Shown: piece after piece, positions 12,157-26,600 of the stretch
Position numbering within the stretch: the first letter of the stretch is position 1
How the letters are laid out: every line of letters begins with the position of its first letter
NCBI GenBank assembly: GCA_036346225.1
Contig: JARFIW010001670.1
Location: 3,596,001 to 3,660,000, forward strand
Source: Platerodrilus igneus
Lineage: Eukaryota > Arthropoda > Insecta > Coleoptera > Lycidae
Reading direction: 5' to 3'
DNA: 64,000 nt
Notes under the pieces: generated by a model
Database searches by the model: none
Told to the model about the DNA's origin: nothing
Seen by the model: only the letters and a program-made list of their open reading frames with translations
Position numbers and translations under genes: made by a program

Positions 12157-12869
12157 GTATGTATTATGATAGTTTAACACGTCTTATATTATTTTTAATC
12201 ATTTTGCATTTTTAAAAGTTTGGGTTAACCATTTATATTCGTCAAAGATCATCAAATTTCTATCAAAATAAAAAATATCGTTAACTACTTGTGACGTTAA
12301 ATTAGGTACGCTAAATAAAGTGCTAGTGTATCGCCCAGCCACATACCAAATACATACAGTTGTAAAAATTTTTCATATACTTATTTGCTTTGTTACACGT
12401 AATACGAGAGGACAAGTAACAACAGAACGAAATCTGTAACAGAATGAACAAGGGAAGGAGAGAGAAAGAGGCAAAAAAACAAATGCAGCGCTAAACAAAG
12501 TCGGTGAGGGGGGGGTGGTGAAAAAACAACAGTACACAACCATCAACTCACCCTTTTCTTCAAACAAAACGCATACAATTTCTAGGAATTAATTAGGAAA
12601 ACGAAATTAAATTGTAAGGAGAAACATCCGTATTTTCCACTCCTTTTTTAATATTAATTATACCTAGTAATAAGCAAATCGAAGGCTGTTTTGAAAACAA
12701 AAGGACTACGCAAGTATACACCCCCTTAACATATAGGCTGCGGATCAAACCAAAAAATACTATCTACAACGATAACAACAAATTGAAAATGACCATATAC
12801 ACTTATTTTTTACTACAATCAAGCGTGGCTCCGAGGGGAGTCACTAGCACACAGAAAGAAATATCCAAT

Positions 12870-12916
<47 letters not shown>

Positions 12917-14598
12917 GATATAAATTTTCTTGACCATATATACTTTCAAAAGTTCATTATAAAACAAGTCGTACCTAGTAAACACATGATAATTTCACTT
13001 GACGTCGAATCCTTATTCACTAACGTTCCCACAGAGTTAGCGTTAAACATAGTGCGAAAAAAATGGCAGACAATCGAACCTTTTACAACTTTACCGGTCG
13101 AGGAATTCATTCGTGCAACCAAGTTATGCTTAGAAGCTACGTACTTTAAATTTGATAACAAAATTTTCTCCCAAATATATGGAACAGCGATGGGGTCACC
13201 AATTTCTTCAACCATAGCGAACTTGGTTTTAGAGGAGTTGGAAAATACCGTCATTAAACAACTAAGTTATCAACCGACGTTTTTTAAAAGGTATGTCGAC
13301 GATTGTATCATGTGCTTACCAATTGATAAAATTAATGAAACCCTAAATAAATTCAACTCCTTCCACCCTAAACTACAATTCACCGTAGAAAAAGAAAGCA
13401 ATAGAACAATATCATTCTTGGACCTTCAAATTAAATATAATGCTGCAGGTACCATTTCAACTAATTGGTACAATAAAAAAACATGGAGTGGAAGATATTT
13501 AAATTATAATTCTAGTGTCCCTAAACAATACAAAAAAAACGTTGTAAACAACCTTGTCGATCACGCCATCCAATTATCACACGGTAAATATAGACCAAAA
13601 ATTTGAAAAAGTAAAACCGTATTAAAAATAACGCCTACCCAAAACAATTCTTTGAGCCATTAATTAAAAATAAAATCTACAACATATACAATAATACAAA
13701 TAATACGAACAAACTCAGTCAATGTGAATCAATAGTTGGAATAGAATACATACCTGGTTTGTCCGAAAGAATTAAAAATGTTTAAGAAGTCATAATATCC
13801 ATATTGCCCACAAACCAAATAATTTTACTAAAACATTTTTACCAACCTAAAACCACAAATAGAAAATAAGAACAAAACACATACGATCTATAAAATCAAC
13901 TGTCTTGGCTGTAGGGGATGTTATATAGGAAATTCAAAACAATATCTTCATAAAAGAATATACGAACACAAATACTCGATCCAAACAAATAATAAAAAAT
14001 GCACAGCACTTGCTAACCATGCAATAGAAACATCACACAATTTCGATTTTAAGAATGTTAAGGTTTTAGGTACTGAAACAAACGACAATAAAAGAAATAT
14101 TTTAGAAACCATTCACATACAACGCGACAGACACTCCGTAAATTCCAAGTCGGACCATGAACAATTCACTAACATTTACTACAGACTAATACAAAATAAA
14201 TAGTAACCTGTGGCACCTCAATAAGAATACGCTTTTAAGTAATTCACATTTCCCATACTACAATTTACTCCAATAGTATACATATTTTAAATTATCAACA
14301 CTAACAGATTATTTGTTCTAACCAGTTAACCTAATCTAGTCATTCAGTATAACATTTCTAAACCTTTACGACGTACAATAGTTATAATGTATCTGTTATT
14401 TATTTTAAAAATGTTTTAGTGCAAGTATATGTTTATAGTGTATAATTTTATAGTATTTATAACAATGTAATTTTTAGCTGCTATTTTGAAAATGGTTATT
14501 TGGAACCGAAACGCGTAAAGCATGAAAATATATGAAAAACCAATGAAAACAATTTGAGTTGTTTTACTTATACCTGACCATTTTCCAGGAACATTCAT

Positions 14599-14667
<69 letters not shown>

Positions 14668-17600
14668 AAGTGAGATAATAGAAGTTAAAACCATAGCACA
14701 TACCTATATCAAAAAGTAAAAACAATAAGAAATATAAAATTATATTGGGCTGCGATAGTCAAAACATTGTCCAACACATAAACCAGGAAGGTCAAGACAG
14801 GTGGTGCATTGATACAAAGTAAGTCTTCTTATTTTATTTTGAGAATAAACTAGGCACCGTTTACGTAATACTCAGTTGTTGACGCCTTTTTCTCTATTTT
14901 TGAGATAACATGAGTAGTTTTCCTTCGTGGAACTTTTGTTACAGATGCTGCTGGAGCTGGGAGCAGAACACCCAAACGGTTAGACGATAGTTGTAAAATG
15001 TAATTTGTTTACCCGAATATTTATAGAATAGATGAAACGAATTATAAAATAACATTTATAAAATGTGAATGCCCATGTTCTTGTACCATCGCAAAGTTCT
15101 CGATCGTAAGTGTAGTAAGCCATCATCTGATTAATACTATCTACTCCACCCATAAATTTATTATATTCAACAACCGGACGTGGCTTCATCTTTTCCTGTC
15201 CTCTTTAGTTTCTTGTGGTAACTGTTTTGTTAGAAAATTCAGTAGAAATATAGGTGACCTCTCTTTTATCCCTCTATTTATCTACCATTACTCCGTTTTG
15301 ATATCCTTTCCTCAGTTTTTGAGGGACTATGTTTCTAGGAAGTTACTCTTCTTTCAGCACGCAGAATACCGGTAGAGCAACTTTGCCTCTGCAACAAGAT
15401 TTCAGCTAAATGAGCGCTGTTATGGTAATTATCCATGTAAAGAGAGTGTTCAAAATCTAACATTCTTTTCATTTGATGAAGGACTACCTTTTCTGCATGC
15501 CCGGTACCTCCTAAATCGTACTATTGCCCTGTATAAATTGCTGCATTTAGAACATGGCCATTCGGTTTGGTTAGCATATAACATCTAATTCCATACTAGT
15601 TCCGTTTGTTCTTTATGTATTGTCTAAACTTGGGTCTTCTTCTCCACAGAACCATCGATTCATCCAGAGACAGGGTTACAGAGCTTTTCCTGGGTAGTGT
15701 ATATCTTCCATTTTTGAACTAAAATAATCTAAAAGAGGTCGTATTTTGAACAAACGATTTTCAGGAACTACTCCGGCATCTGGATTTGAAGTAAAATTCA
15801 AAAATCTTCAAATAAGCAAAAATCGAACCCTGCTCATAAAACTAAAAAAATATTTTAAACCAAATAGTCTGAGTTTTCAAGTAATCTTGTATTTTTAAAC
15901 ATTTAATTGTACCTGTACGAAATAACAATCCAATAAAAATTAATAATTCTGGAAAAGTAACGTCTTTCCAATCACTTATGCGTGATCGTTCAGTATTAGT
16001 TCCTAAGAATAATACTTGATCAGCATAAGCATTTGTTTCTCTGCCTAACATTTGTAAGAAGCTTTCGCTAAGAAATAAATGAAACCAGTCGTAAGGTGAC
16101 ATTTCTTGATAAATATCTACCACAATCTCATTAGTTTTAGTAAAAATAAAGGATTTTAGGGAACCAGAAGCTTCATCCCAGGATTTTTTTCAATAGCTTC
16201 CATTGCGCGATCTTTACTTGCATTGTTAGAAGGGTCGCATTCTTCAATTTCATCTTCATTATCTAGTAAATATCAAATTACGGACATAATTCAAAGTACA
16301 ATAATATTTACATACCCTCGTTACCATCCGACGATGTTTCCTCATTTCCCCTATAGGAATCGTCATCACCGTTGCTCTGTTCTGTAACAGAATATAATGA
16401 AAACTGTTTTAATTCTTTGTTTGTTAATTAATAGGATTTTTTACATTAATTTTCATACGTTTTCATACGTGACGACCCTGGTTCTGAATCGCCCATAATC
16501 AGCACCCGTAAAAATACGAAAAAAATAGAAATCTCAAAACTGAATTATACTCGTATAAATCGAAGCCCTACCTATTATGCGGCATGTAGTACAACACCTC
16601 CGATTAAGAAACTGAAAATATACTAAAGCAAAGAAGCCACTATTCAGACGGCTCTTAGGCGACACGTGCATATCACTTGAGGATCTCTGTGGCGCATATA
16701 AAAGCCAATCGCATTGAACGTGTTAAATACTATGGCATAATTTACTACAACAAACTAAGTGGATTTAACTACCGCAATTAATATTAATTTGTATTGGTAC
16801 AGCAAGCAATTAATGCTAATCAAATACATACAACAGCGGAAACTGGCATAATCCAAACGCATACTTACTATATTGATGCAGAGCGAATTCATTTTACCTA
16901 GAGCTAGTGAAACGTAAAAGTACACAATAAAACCACACATATTTACAATAGTACATGTAACGATAAAACCCCAAATTATTAGATAAATCTTATAATATAA
17001 AGTGTTGCGTTTAACTTTGCTGGAATGTAGGCAAACTATATACCATTCGTGGATAAAGCAAAACAGCTGTCGGTTATTATCATCTAGTATTTCTTCCCGT
17101 AAGCTGTGAAGGGTATGGGTAGCTATATTGGTTACTTGTCTCATCCAAGCTTGATCTCCATGTAATACGGTAGCTAGAAAAAATACTATATCCATAAAGT
17201 AAATTTCTGTAGTGCAACGAAGCAAACCTTAGTTTTAAGAATGGAAGGATATTGTGTACATATAGAGGCTAAAAAATATTAAAAATTCTATTAACGGAAT
17301 CTTACTCTTCACTTACCTACCAGTAATAGCGCTGCGTTTTATTTCATTTTGAAGACTCCGCAAATTCCCTTGAGCTAGCCAGGCAAAGTTTAAAACAAAT
17401 ATAAGTGAACAATTTCAAGTTTACAAACCACAAGTATCTGTTTCGCAACATTCCTTCTAGTGTCCCTCAGTGCGGCATTGTGACAACACTCTTTTAGTGG
17501 CTCCCAACGCGAGGCCGTGTCATAGCAATATATACATACATATGTAACTTCTACAATGCTGCTTCTTAATCTTCGTTTTCATATACTTATCTTGGGTTAA

Positions 17601-20600
17601 AGGTTTAAAAACTAAATATTCTGCTTCATTTTACTTGACCAAATAAATTTTCATACAGAAACAAACGTTTCGACGTGTTACTAACTTTTCTGTACTCATG
17701 AAAGAAATTATCAATGTTTACTCTTTATTCTATATATAACAAACACTTTCTAATTTAAATTTTAATTACTGAGATAAAATAGCAACCCACGTATGTTAGT
17801 TATCTATGATGTTGAAATTAATGTATCACATTATATCACAGATATTCATATACAGGCAAATATTTATTATTCGTCCTGTGTCTCGAATTGTTATTGATAT
17901 GGGTTATTATTTCAACTATATAATTAACTTTTAAGTTGAAAATGTGTCTGTTAGTTATAAGGAGTAAATATTGATAATTTCCAGTAACCACCACACAATG
18001 GTCGATGCTGATCTTTGTTTATTCTGAATATAGTCGTGGTTAATTTTATGGTTTTGTATTTTAAAAACTACAGTTCGTTGCTTAAAAAGTAATTGCTGCC
18101 ACAGTCACATTATGTTTTTTGATTACAAAAACCTACCAACAAAAATGTTTTGACAAAATGCAAAGACTTATATTCGAGGAACATTGTTCGTATATCTGTT
18201 TGGATTGATTTAGCAAGAACGTTAAATGATAGTCAATATACATTGTTCGTTGTAGTCGTTACGGCATTCCGTGCAGACAAGAAAGAAGAGTAACTTAACC
18301 ACGGAAAACAAGGGGAATCCAAAGAATTAATGTCGTACTAGCTGACAACGTCGTAGAGTGGGTGGGTCACACAGAAAGAAAAATACGAAACCTCACGAAA
18401 TAGATTTATTAAAAATTTTTGGTTAACAAACATGGTATCAAAAGGAATATTTACAAAAATCAAAACGAACATTTACGTAACGTTTTGTTAAAACATGAGA
18501 TAAACGAAAACGTCAACTCGTATATAACACAACATTTCTCAAAAATATACATGAAACATAAAGAAATATCAATTTGAGATTATTTCCCAGTCACAAAAAT
18601 TCTTAAACTAGAAATAACAAGTACATATATACTTGCACACAATGTTTCCAGCCTTAAAAAAATTCAAGGAGAAGTTAGACCTAATATATACAGTAATACA
18701 AAGCCGTTTACCTGCTTATCGAAATGCATTTCCCAACAGTAATTGCGTTACCCTAAACCGAAGATATGTTTTATGGATAATCAGGTGCTAAACCTATCCT
18801 AACTTATAATTAGTAAACAATTTGTTGACGTTAGCATTTCCTAAATCTTAAATTAAAGTAAGTAAACTGCTTCAACGCGAGCTTATGTTTATCTTAATTA
18901 TGACTGGTAAAACAATCACGTAATCACCTTTTGCACTAATATTTGATAGTGAATTTTAGAACCTAAGTCACGCGTAAGAAAAAAACAGAGCGCCGGCGTG
19001 GTTATCAACTATAAAAAGAATTAACTGGATTTTATATAAAGCATCAACAAAAGAAAAGAGTAGTTCCACCTTAAGTCAGTTTATTTTCCAAAACGGAGTA
19101 CCTGCCTTCAGAAAGGATTATTCGCTCATTTGAAGTATGTACCCCATCGTACAATTCCAGCCTGCCTTTGGTACCATCGTAGCACATCCAGAAATGCGTA
19201 CTCACAGGCAGGACACTTTTATGAAACAATTTCTCTGGTTCAGAATATTGATTAATTTTGACTTTATAGAACTAAAGCAAAGCTCTGTCCCGTAAAAGAG
19301 CGCATCTTAAGTAACATCGCTACTTCTCAGATCTCTTCACATGGAAGGACGCTGCTTAGTTATCATCTCTTCCGCCGCCCAACTTGTATATCTATGTGGA
19401 GATAAGCCACCAAATGGCAATTTGTTTTCCGTTCAAAAATATTTTCCATCAACCAATCAATGACCTGGGAAGTATTCTCAAAGCACGACCTGCAGATAAG
19501 CGCAAATAAGAAAGCAAATGACCTCAAAAGAACATAAAAACGTTCACGAAGCATGTCTGCTTGAAAACAATGTCTGTTCAATCTACTAGCCATATCTGCA
19601 ACCCACATTGTGGAATTATATTGTTTAGTATATAACGGGTGACCTACACCCTGTGTAAAATCATATAAAGTTACTATTTTGATTAATAATGCCTTAAAAA
19701 GATAAGCAGTTGGACAATTTGCATTGTTTGCAATCTGTGTCCATAAATACATGTTTGATAACGGAATACCACATTTGAACGTGATAATAGTATTTTTCAA
19801 GTAACTGCTTTGATATTCAGCATTTTCCCATGTTAGAGCAAACACATCTGGCAAACATTTTTAACCTTTGTTGATCCCAAACCCACTTTTTAAACTAACA
19901 CGTTAAACATAGGTCCGATCCATATGTTTGTAATTTATTTAAGAGATATAGATGTTTAAATAGATTTCTTTCTTATTAACAGGTTTCTGCAGCAAATGTT
20001 TTGACAAGCAACACGTTATAAGCGTATTTCAGCGAATCCATGTTGCAAGAGTTTTTAGTCTTTGATAGCCAAAATAAATTCCCCAACTTTGTAGTAATAA
20101 AACCCTAGGGTTAGCACGTTATCAAAATAGAATAGATTCAACAAATTTCACTTTGTAACTGAATATTTAATACAATTCTGCAGAATGTTGGACAAACGAT
20201 TGATTAGAGATTGAAAGGGGAGCAAACACGTTCCTGAGATGCAAACTAACCGTGAAAACAATGCTGGATATAGAATATTAAATTAACTATGGGCGGAACG
20301 TAACATAGTTATTTATTTGTTTTGTACTTATGCGAAATACTCTTTTGAATGTACTACTACTGTTAAAAAAGTTATGTTTTAAAAATATATACCATTTTTC
20401 ATTGCTTGTGGTTTAATAATGCTAAACGCACACTCCGGACTTAAATCTGTAATGGGTTTACATGTCGTACCATTGCAACCCATCTGAAAGATTAAATACG
20501 GTATTGCTAACGTTTTATAGAGAGAGTCATATTTCATATATTATATAATGACCTTTAATCTAAATCTGCAATACCCAGTTATTTTACCATTTCCGTTTTA

Positions 20601-23600
20601 AATATTTTGCTTCCTAATAGGAGCTTTTGTGTGGCTGCTTTGTTACAAAAGCAGTTATTAACTTTACGTATTTGAAACACCGATTAATATTTCAGTACTT
20701 TATGCTTTATAGCCATCTGCAGATCAGATTGTCATCCCAAACGAGGTTATTGCGAGTATCCCGGAGAATGCCGATGTAGATTAGGATGGTCCGGACGACA
20801 GTGTAAGGAATGCCAAGTTCTGCCTGGTTGTCAAAATGGATACTGTACCAAACCATTAGAGTGTAAATGTCAAACCGGATATACTGGATTATTATGTCAA
20901 AATCGTAAGTATTTCATACGACATGATAAATCTTTTTGCAAATTTATTCTTTGCAAAATGATCTAATAATGTTGATCAGATTAAAGATTTTTCGTCAGAA
21001 TTGTTCAATCAGAGTAATATCACACCAATAATGACCATGTATTATGGTCAAATGACAGTTAAAGATAAATTTTAGTACAATGAATGACAAATTAAAATAA
21101 AACAGCTTACCTTTGGCTACAGAGGTAGTTTTAGGTAGGCGTAGCGTCCTCTGCTTCTTGTCAAATCTGCTCTAGGGTTTAAGTGTACGATAGGTTCTCC
21201 GTAAAGACGACGACGATTTTTCACCGATCCCGCAGTGAATTTGTTGTTGAACCTACAACATTAGGGAGCACGAAAGATATTAGGATAAAACCGAAGACAA
21301 GGAAATTCACAGGTAAAGAAAGTCACTGCATATCTCAACTTGCACTCACTGTACACATCGATCCGGTATGGTAGTTCAAGACAAAATTCCTACAAAACGC
21401 GCACTTTCACAGGAACTCGTCATCGTCCCACCAACCGTCAAACGTTTTCCATTATCTAGAGCATGAACAACACATTCTTCAGACCGTGTGAAAAGGTTCA
21501 TTCGCCGGATTACATCAATAAATGATAGGACTTTCATCTGTAGTGCACGAGAGCGTAACTTTCGCAACTTTATGTGAAAATAACCTATTTTATATTACAC
21601 GCATAACGATGGGAATAATGTTTTCTCTTTTGGATTAAAAAATCCCATATATCTAATATTAAAATAAAACTTTGTGAACCAATTGGGCGTAACACATGAA
21701 ACTGATAGAATCTGTCATTAAAAACCCAAATCCTAGTACTGATATCTTACTAAAACCAATAGAATACTTTTGTAAGCATTCCTATATTTGTTGTATAAGC
21801 TCAACGTTATTTTTACAACTTAGTAGACGCCATTTGTGAGTATTGGTTTAGAGTTGCGATAAATTTTCTTGCAAAATATTTTTGATATATTAATCAATAC
21901 GTATAACCTTACCACGTTTATTAGCAGGTTATTTTATTGTAACAATTTTAAAATATTTTATTTCATTTACTTTGTAGCAACGTGCTCAGGAGGGTGATAG
22001 GACTATTTAGTCGTTGATATATAACTTCAAAATTCGCTTGATGCATTTCAAAACGCCTATATCTTGTTGAAAGGTTAATATTTATGTATTTTCTTTTTTC
22101 AGTAACACATATGATTTCTTATCTTAGTTTGAAGACTCCTACATTTAGTAATTGAATTAAGACATCATCATCATCATCATTAAATCTTCAGTCGTGGAAC
22201 TGGTTAGACGCGTACCTCCATTTTTTCCTATTCTGAGCTAACCTATACATTTCCTTGAAATTCACACAGTCTGCATCTTTTACTATATGCGTGCAATATT
22301 CTTATCTAGATCTACATCTACCTCTCTTCTTTCTATATCTGCTTGTAATACAGCCCAAAAATGCCTTAGAATGTATCCTGCTCTTCTATTTCTCCTATTT
22401 TTTTTTGTTTGCGACAGATGTACTTATTCCACTACTATTTCTATAATCTCTTTGTTATTAACTTTATCTGTCCATGGTATCATCATCATACATGTGACGC
22501 AATATATTCCAAAAGGCTTCTTCCTTTTCCTGTCTGCTCCTCCTACTGTCTTCATTTCATAGATGTACAGTATTGTCCCGCACATATATGCTTCTAACGC
22601 TTTTGTTCATGTTTCTATGTTTGTTGTCTTCAAGCAAAGCCGCTGCTCCTTCTTGTTTTTGAATTTTGAATTTTGAATTAAGTCATACCTGCCCAATATT
22701 AATTTTGACCCTGTTTTTGATCTCGTAGTGTATACTTAGTTGTTGTTTTTTATTATTTTTCTCCTTACTGTATTCTTTACTAAAAGTCGTATCTGTGTTG
22801 CCATCTACTTTTTGAAGAACGTTGCAATATTATTTGCGTTACTGTTTTCAAAAATAATGTTTGAAATATCTAAATTTTAAGATTTAATCGCCAATTGTTA
22901 TAAACGTTGAGTTCTGTTTGCATTACAATTTTACGACTTTAGGATAACGAACTAATTGCTATATAGTAAATGGTCATCGATATAATTAATTTAGTACAAT
23001 TTTAAACGTAAAGTGCCATTTTACAGTTTTGACACGGGTTCCATACAACATACGAAACTTATTTCAAAAATAAAAATCAACCGTTATTTCATTATATACG
23101 TTTAGTCTCTGTCTCAAGATTGGCTTAACACTGCTAGCCACTGTATTTTGTGTTAAGCTAACTTTCGCAGTATTACCTCCTATCTATTCTTTATCTACCA
23201 CATTTTTTTAATTTGTTATACATACCCGAGCCTCTGTATTCCGCTTCAAATTTTAACTTCGACTTTGCTTTCTTTCACTATCGTTACTATACATCCAACC
23301 TCAAACTATAATTATCGTTGTAGCATGCCTTTTTAAATGACATTAGTAGTACTTACTATTTCCTTAAACCACCTCAATGACCATTTCCATATTAACTTTA
23401 TCAGTCCAGAAAGTAATTAGCATTTTTCTGTAACATTTAATCTCAAACACAACTAATCTCGCAACTTATTCTTTACCTAATGTCCATGCCCTCTATTCCT
23501 GTTTTTACAATTCTTCAAGTTTCAAGCTATAACACATCGTTCTATCACACATTTATTATAATTACATTAATCGTTCTTACTATTTCTCTAAACCAACTCA

Positions 23601-26600
23601 AGAACCATCTCCATACTAACTCGGAACCCTTTAAACATGAGCTATCGTATGTCTTTTCATAACACCTACAGATATTCTGTATATTAATATTGCGCATCCA
23701 ACCTCAAAGACCTTCTCTTCCTTAGACTATTCTGTATTATACATCTATTTTACTCATATTGTCTTTTGTAATTACATTAAACTCTTTTAAGTCTCCTAAG
23801 CGTTTTGATTTTACCCATTACTATCCGTTTACTACATTCACCACCTTTGTTTTGATATTACTTATTTTCATGTCTAAATCAGATCGATCTTTCTTTCTCT
23901 TCAGTTAATTCTAACTCTAGCATCTTCACAATTTCTACAAATACTGTTACCTGCAAACTTCGGCATTTGAATATTTTCCTTAAATTACAATTATTTTTTC
24001 TACTTCTTTTATTTCATTTACTGTTGGTCCCAATTTTGATTTAGACAACGATTCGTGTGGATGTTTTTGTTATATACAGTATTTTCATTTCTACATTTCT
24101 TCTACGTATAATATATGAAAGTAGGCACTGCTTTTACAATACGAACCAAATCTCCTCTCGGAGCCGCATTTAAGCATTATTTTGTAAGAAGTGGTTGTTA
24201 CTATTTAGCTCTTCTTTCGATGATATAGTATTTTCTGTATCTATTTGATATAAAATTAATATGCATTCCAACTTGTTCTTCAGTTAATCCTTCTTTAAGG
24301 GTATGTTCTTATAGGTTTGGTTTACAATCATGATGAAACGGCACAATACATTAAATGCAGTGATACTTTTACCAAAATCATTCCTGAAACATCCCTTCTG
24401 TATTATATTATCAGTTATGTACTTGATGCTTCTCTTTTGTCATTGTTAATTTGCTTTAGTTCTTTTATGACGAGTGATACAAATGTGTAATCGCTAACTA
24501 TATCTTTTGTGACCCTAGCATCTTTTCAATAAGCGTATCTGGACTTAAATTTATTTTTAGACTTGCATATAGTTTGTCGCCTGATTTACAGAATCGAGGA
24601 CATTGGTGTTGTATATTAATTCATAGTTCAATGAATGGTAACATCTAATGAGTCTACTTTTCTGCTATGTGCTCCAACATTACTGCCATGTTGCCAATAA
24701 TTATGCTTTTTCTTCCTAGTTTTTGCGATTTACTGTTTTACTTCTATAATATCACTCGCGACGGAATTGTGTTAACAATTCTATGGGAGACTTTCTTGCC
24801 ATGATACATGCAGCTTTATATCATACTGTACGGAACGCACGCACTTCTCGAAAAGCACTTAATTTCTGAACAGAGATCTTGCAACAGTTGGAATTTATTT
24901 TTATAGCATTAGTCCAAATAGGAGCTCCATATAAAATTATCGATGCTACAATTGATGCCAAAAGTAATCTCCTGCTACATTTCGGTTTTCCAACATTAGG
25001 CATTATTAGTAGTACATTATTGGAGTAATCACCCGCACACTTCCTCCCAAATCCCACATTTCCTCCCAAATTTACATGTAAATCCCCATAAGGAGGAAAT
25101 GTGGTGGAGGGACTCCCTCCTTGTGGAGATAAATCTCCTCCTTGTGCACCTCCTTGTGGGAGTTTTACCCCAACCACCCCTAACCTAAAAATCGATAACC
25201 TAACCCCTAAAATTTTTGAGATACCTCTCGGTGCCTATTGGCACCGCACCCACGAGATAAACCTATCTTGTTTGGTATCAATTAATACTAGATTTTTCTC
25301 AGCTACCCAAATCTCTGTAAATTTTTCAGATTGCATCATCCCCCAGGGGGCCACCCTAATTTTAAGATTTCTTACCTGTAGCGACTTTTGAGCGTTCTTA
25401 TAAAAAATTTTTATACATACGATACATCTTGTTAGTCTAGAATTTTATGCAGAATCCGAATCTGTAAATAAATTTTAAATAGGACCACGCCCTGCAAAGT
25501 TATACCTCTTTAAAGTCCGGAACCTCTAAATATCGCTCTTTGCTTTATAAGCAAAACTAACAAATAGTTTTCTTCGTCTAACCAATGAATCTTTCGAGAT
25601 AAACTTATCTTGTTTGGCATCAATTAATATTAGATTTTTCTCAGCTACCCGAATTTCTAAGAATTTTTTAGATTGCATCATCCCCCAGAGGGCTACCCTC
25701 ATTTTAAGATTTATTACCTGCAGCGACTTTTGTGCGTTCTTATTTTTTAGTCATGCGATACATTAAGTTAGTCTAAAATTTTACGTAGAATTCGAATCTG
25801 TAAACAGATTTGAAATAGGACCACGCCCTGCAAAATTACACACATACCCTCTGCGAGATAAATCTTTCTTCACATTTCCACCCACGAGATAAACCTATCT
25901 TGTTTGGTATCAATTAATATTAGAATTTTCTCAGCTACCCGAATCTCTAGGAATTTTTTAGATAGCGCCATCCCCAAGGGAGCTACCCCAATTTTAAGAT
26001 TTCTTACCTGTGGCGACTTTTGAGCGTCTGCATAATTTTTTTAGTCATGCGATACATTAAATTAGCTTAGAATTTTATGCAGAATCGGAATCTGCAAACA
26101 GATTTAAAACAGGGACCACCCCTTACCATTTTACACACACCCTTTAAATTATAATTTTCCTGCAGCTCATACCTAAAAGAAAATCTTAAAACAATTCTTA
26201 AAACTTTTTATTACAAACAATTTTTACTAATACAGTTTAAATTTGTAAACCACATTTCTAAATACATATTCACAATTTTTTATTCTTAACCTATAACTTC
26301 TCATATCGGGCTATACTTATTAATATTTATTTCTAAATAGAGCACCTTTTCCAAAGACCAACCGGACCCGCATGTTTCAAATTCCTCTGATTTTGTTCTT
26401 ATGGTTTCGCTTAAGATTTCCAGATTACTAGAAGATGTTATAACCACATTTTTTGTGTTAAAGGATTTCACATCGGACTTCTCTTCCTCCATTTTGGTGT
26501 AAACGCCGTAGAGTTCGCAGTAGACTTTTACTGCTGTATGTTGTATTCTTTTTTCATTAATTAATCGAATAAATCGCTCTTTCTGCTTCCAAAGAAACTC

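Larger units (their letters stand above)
12920..14600 (+). mobile_element. Penelope-like element, 5'-truncated
   Basis: The element has a reverse transcriptase ORF, then a GIY-YIG endonuclease frame, then a 3' UTR with GAACCGAAACGCGTAAAG near 14503-14520, a motif typical of Penelope 3' regions. It is bounded by (TA)n at 12872-12914 and (TA)n(GA)n at 14602-14668. The 5' part of the RT is missing. Confidence 0.88.
12157..20727 (+). other. Delta-like intron 1 (8.6 kb), transposon-filled
   Basis: The intron holds a Penelope element, a piggyBac-like gene, several microsatellites and the unassigned minus-strand ORFs listed separately. In 12160-12870, 17290-18240, 18440-19070 and 19870-20720 I see nothing recognisable beyond AT-rich sequence. 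Confidence 0.8.
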
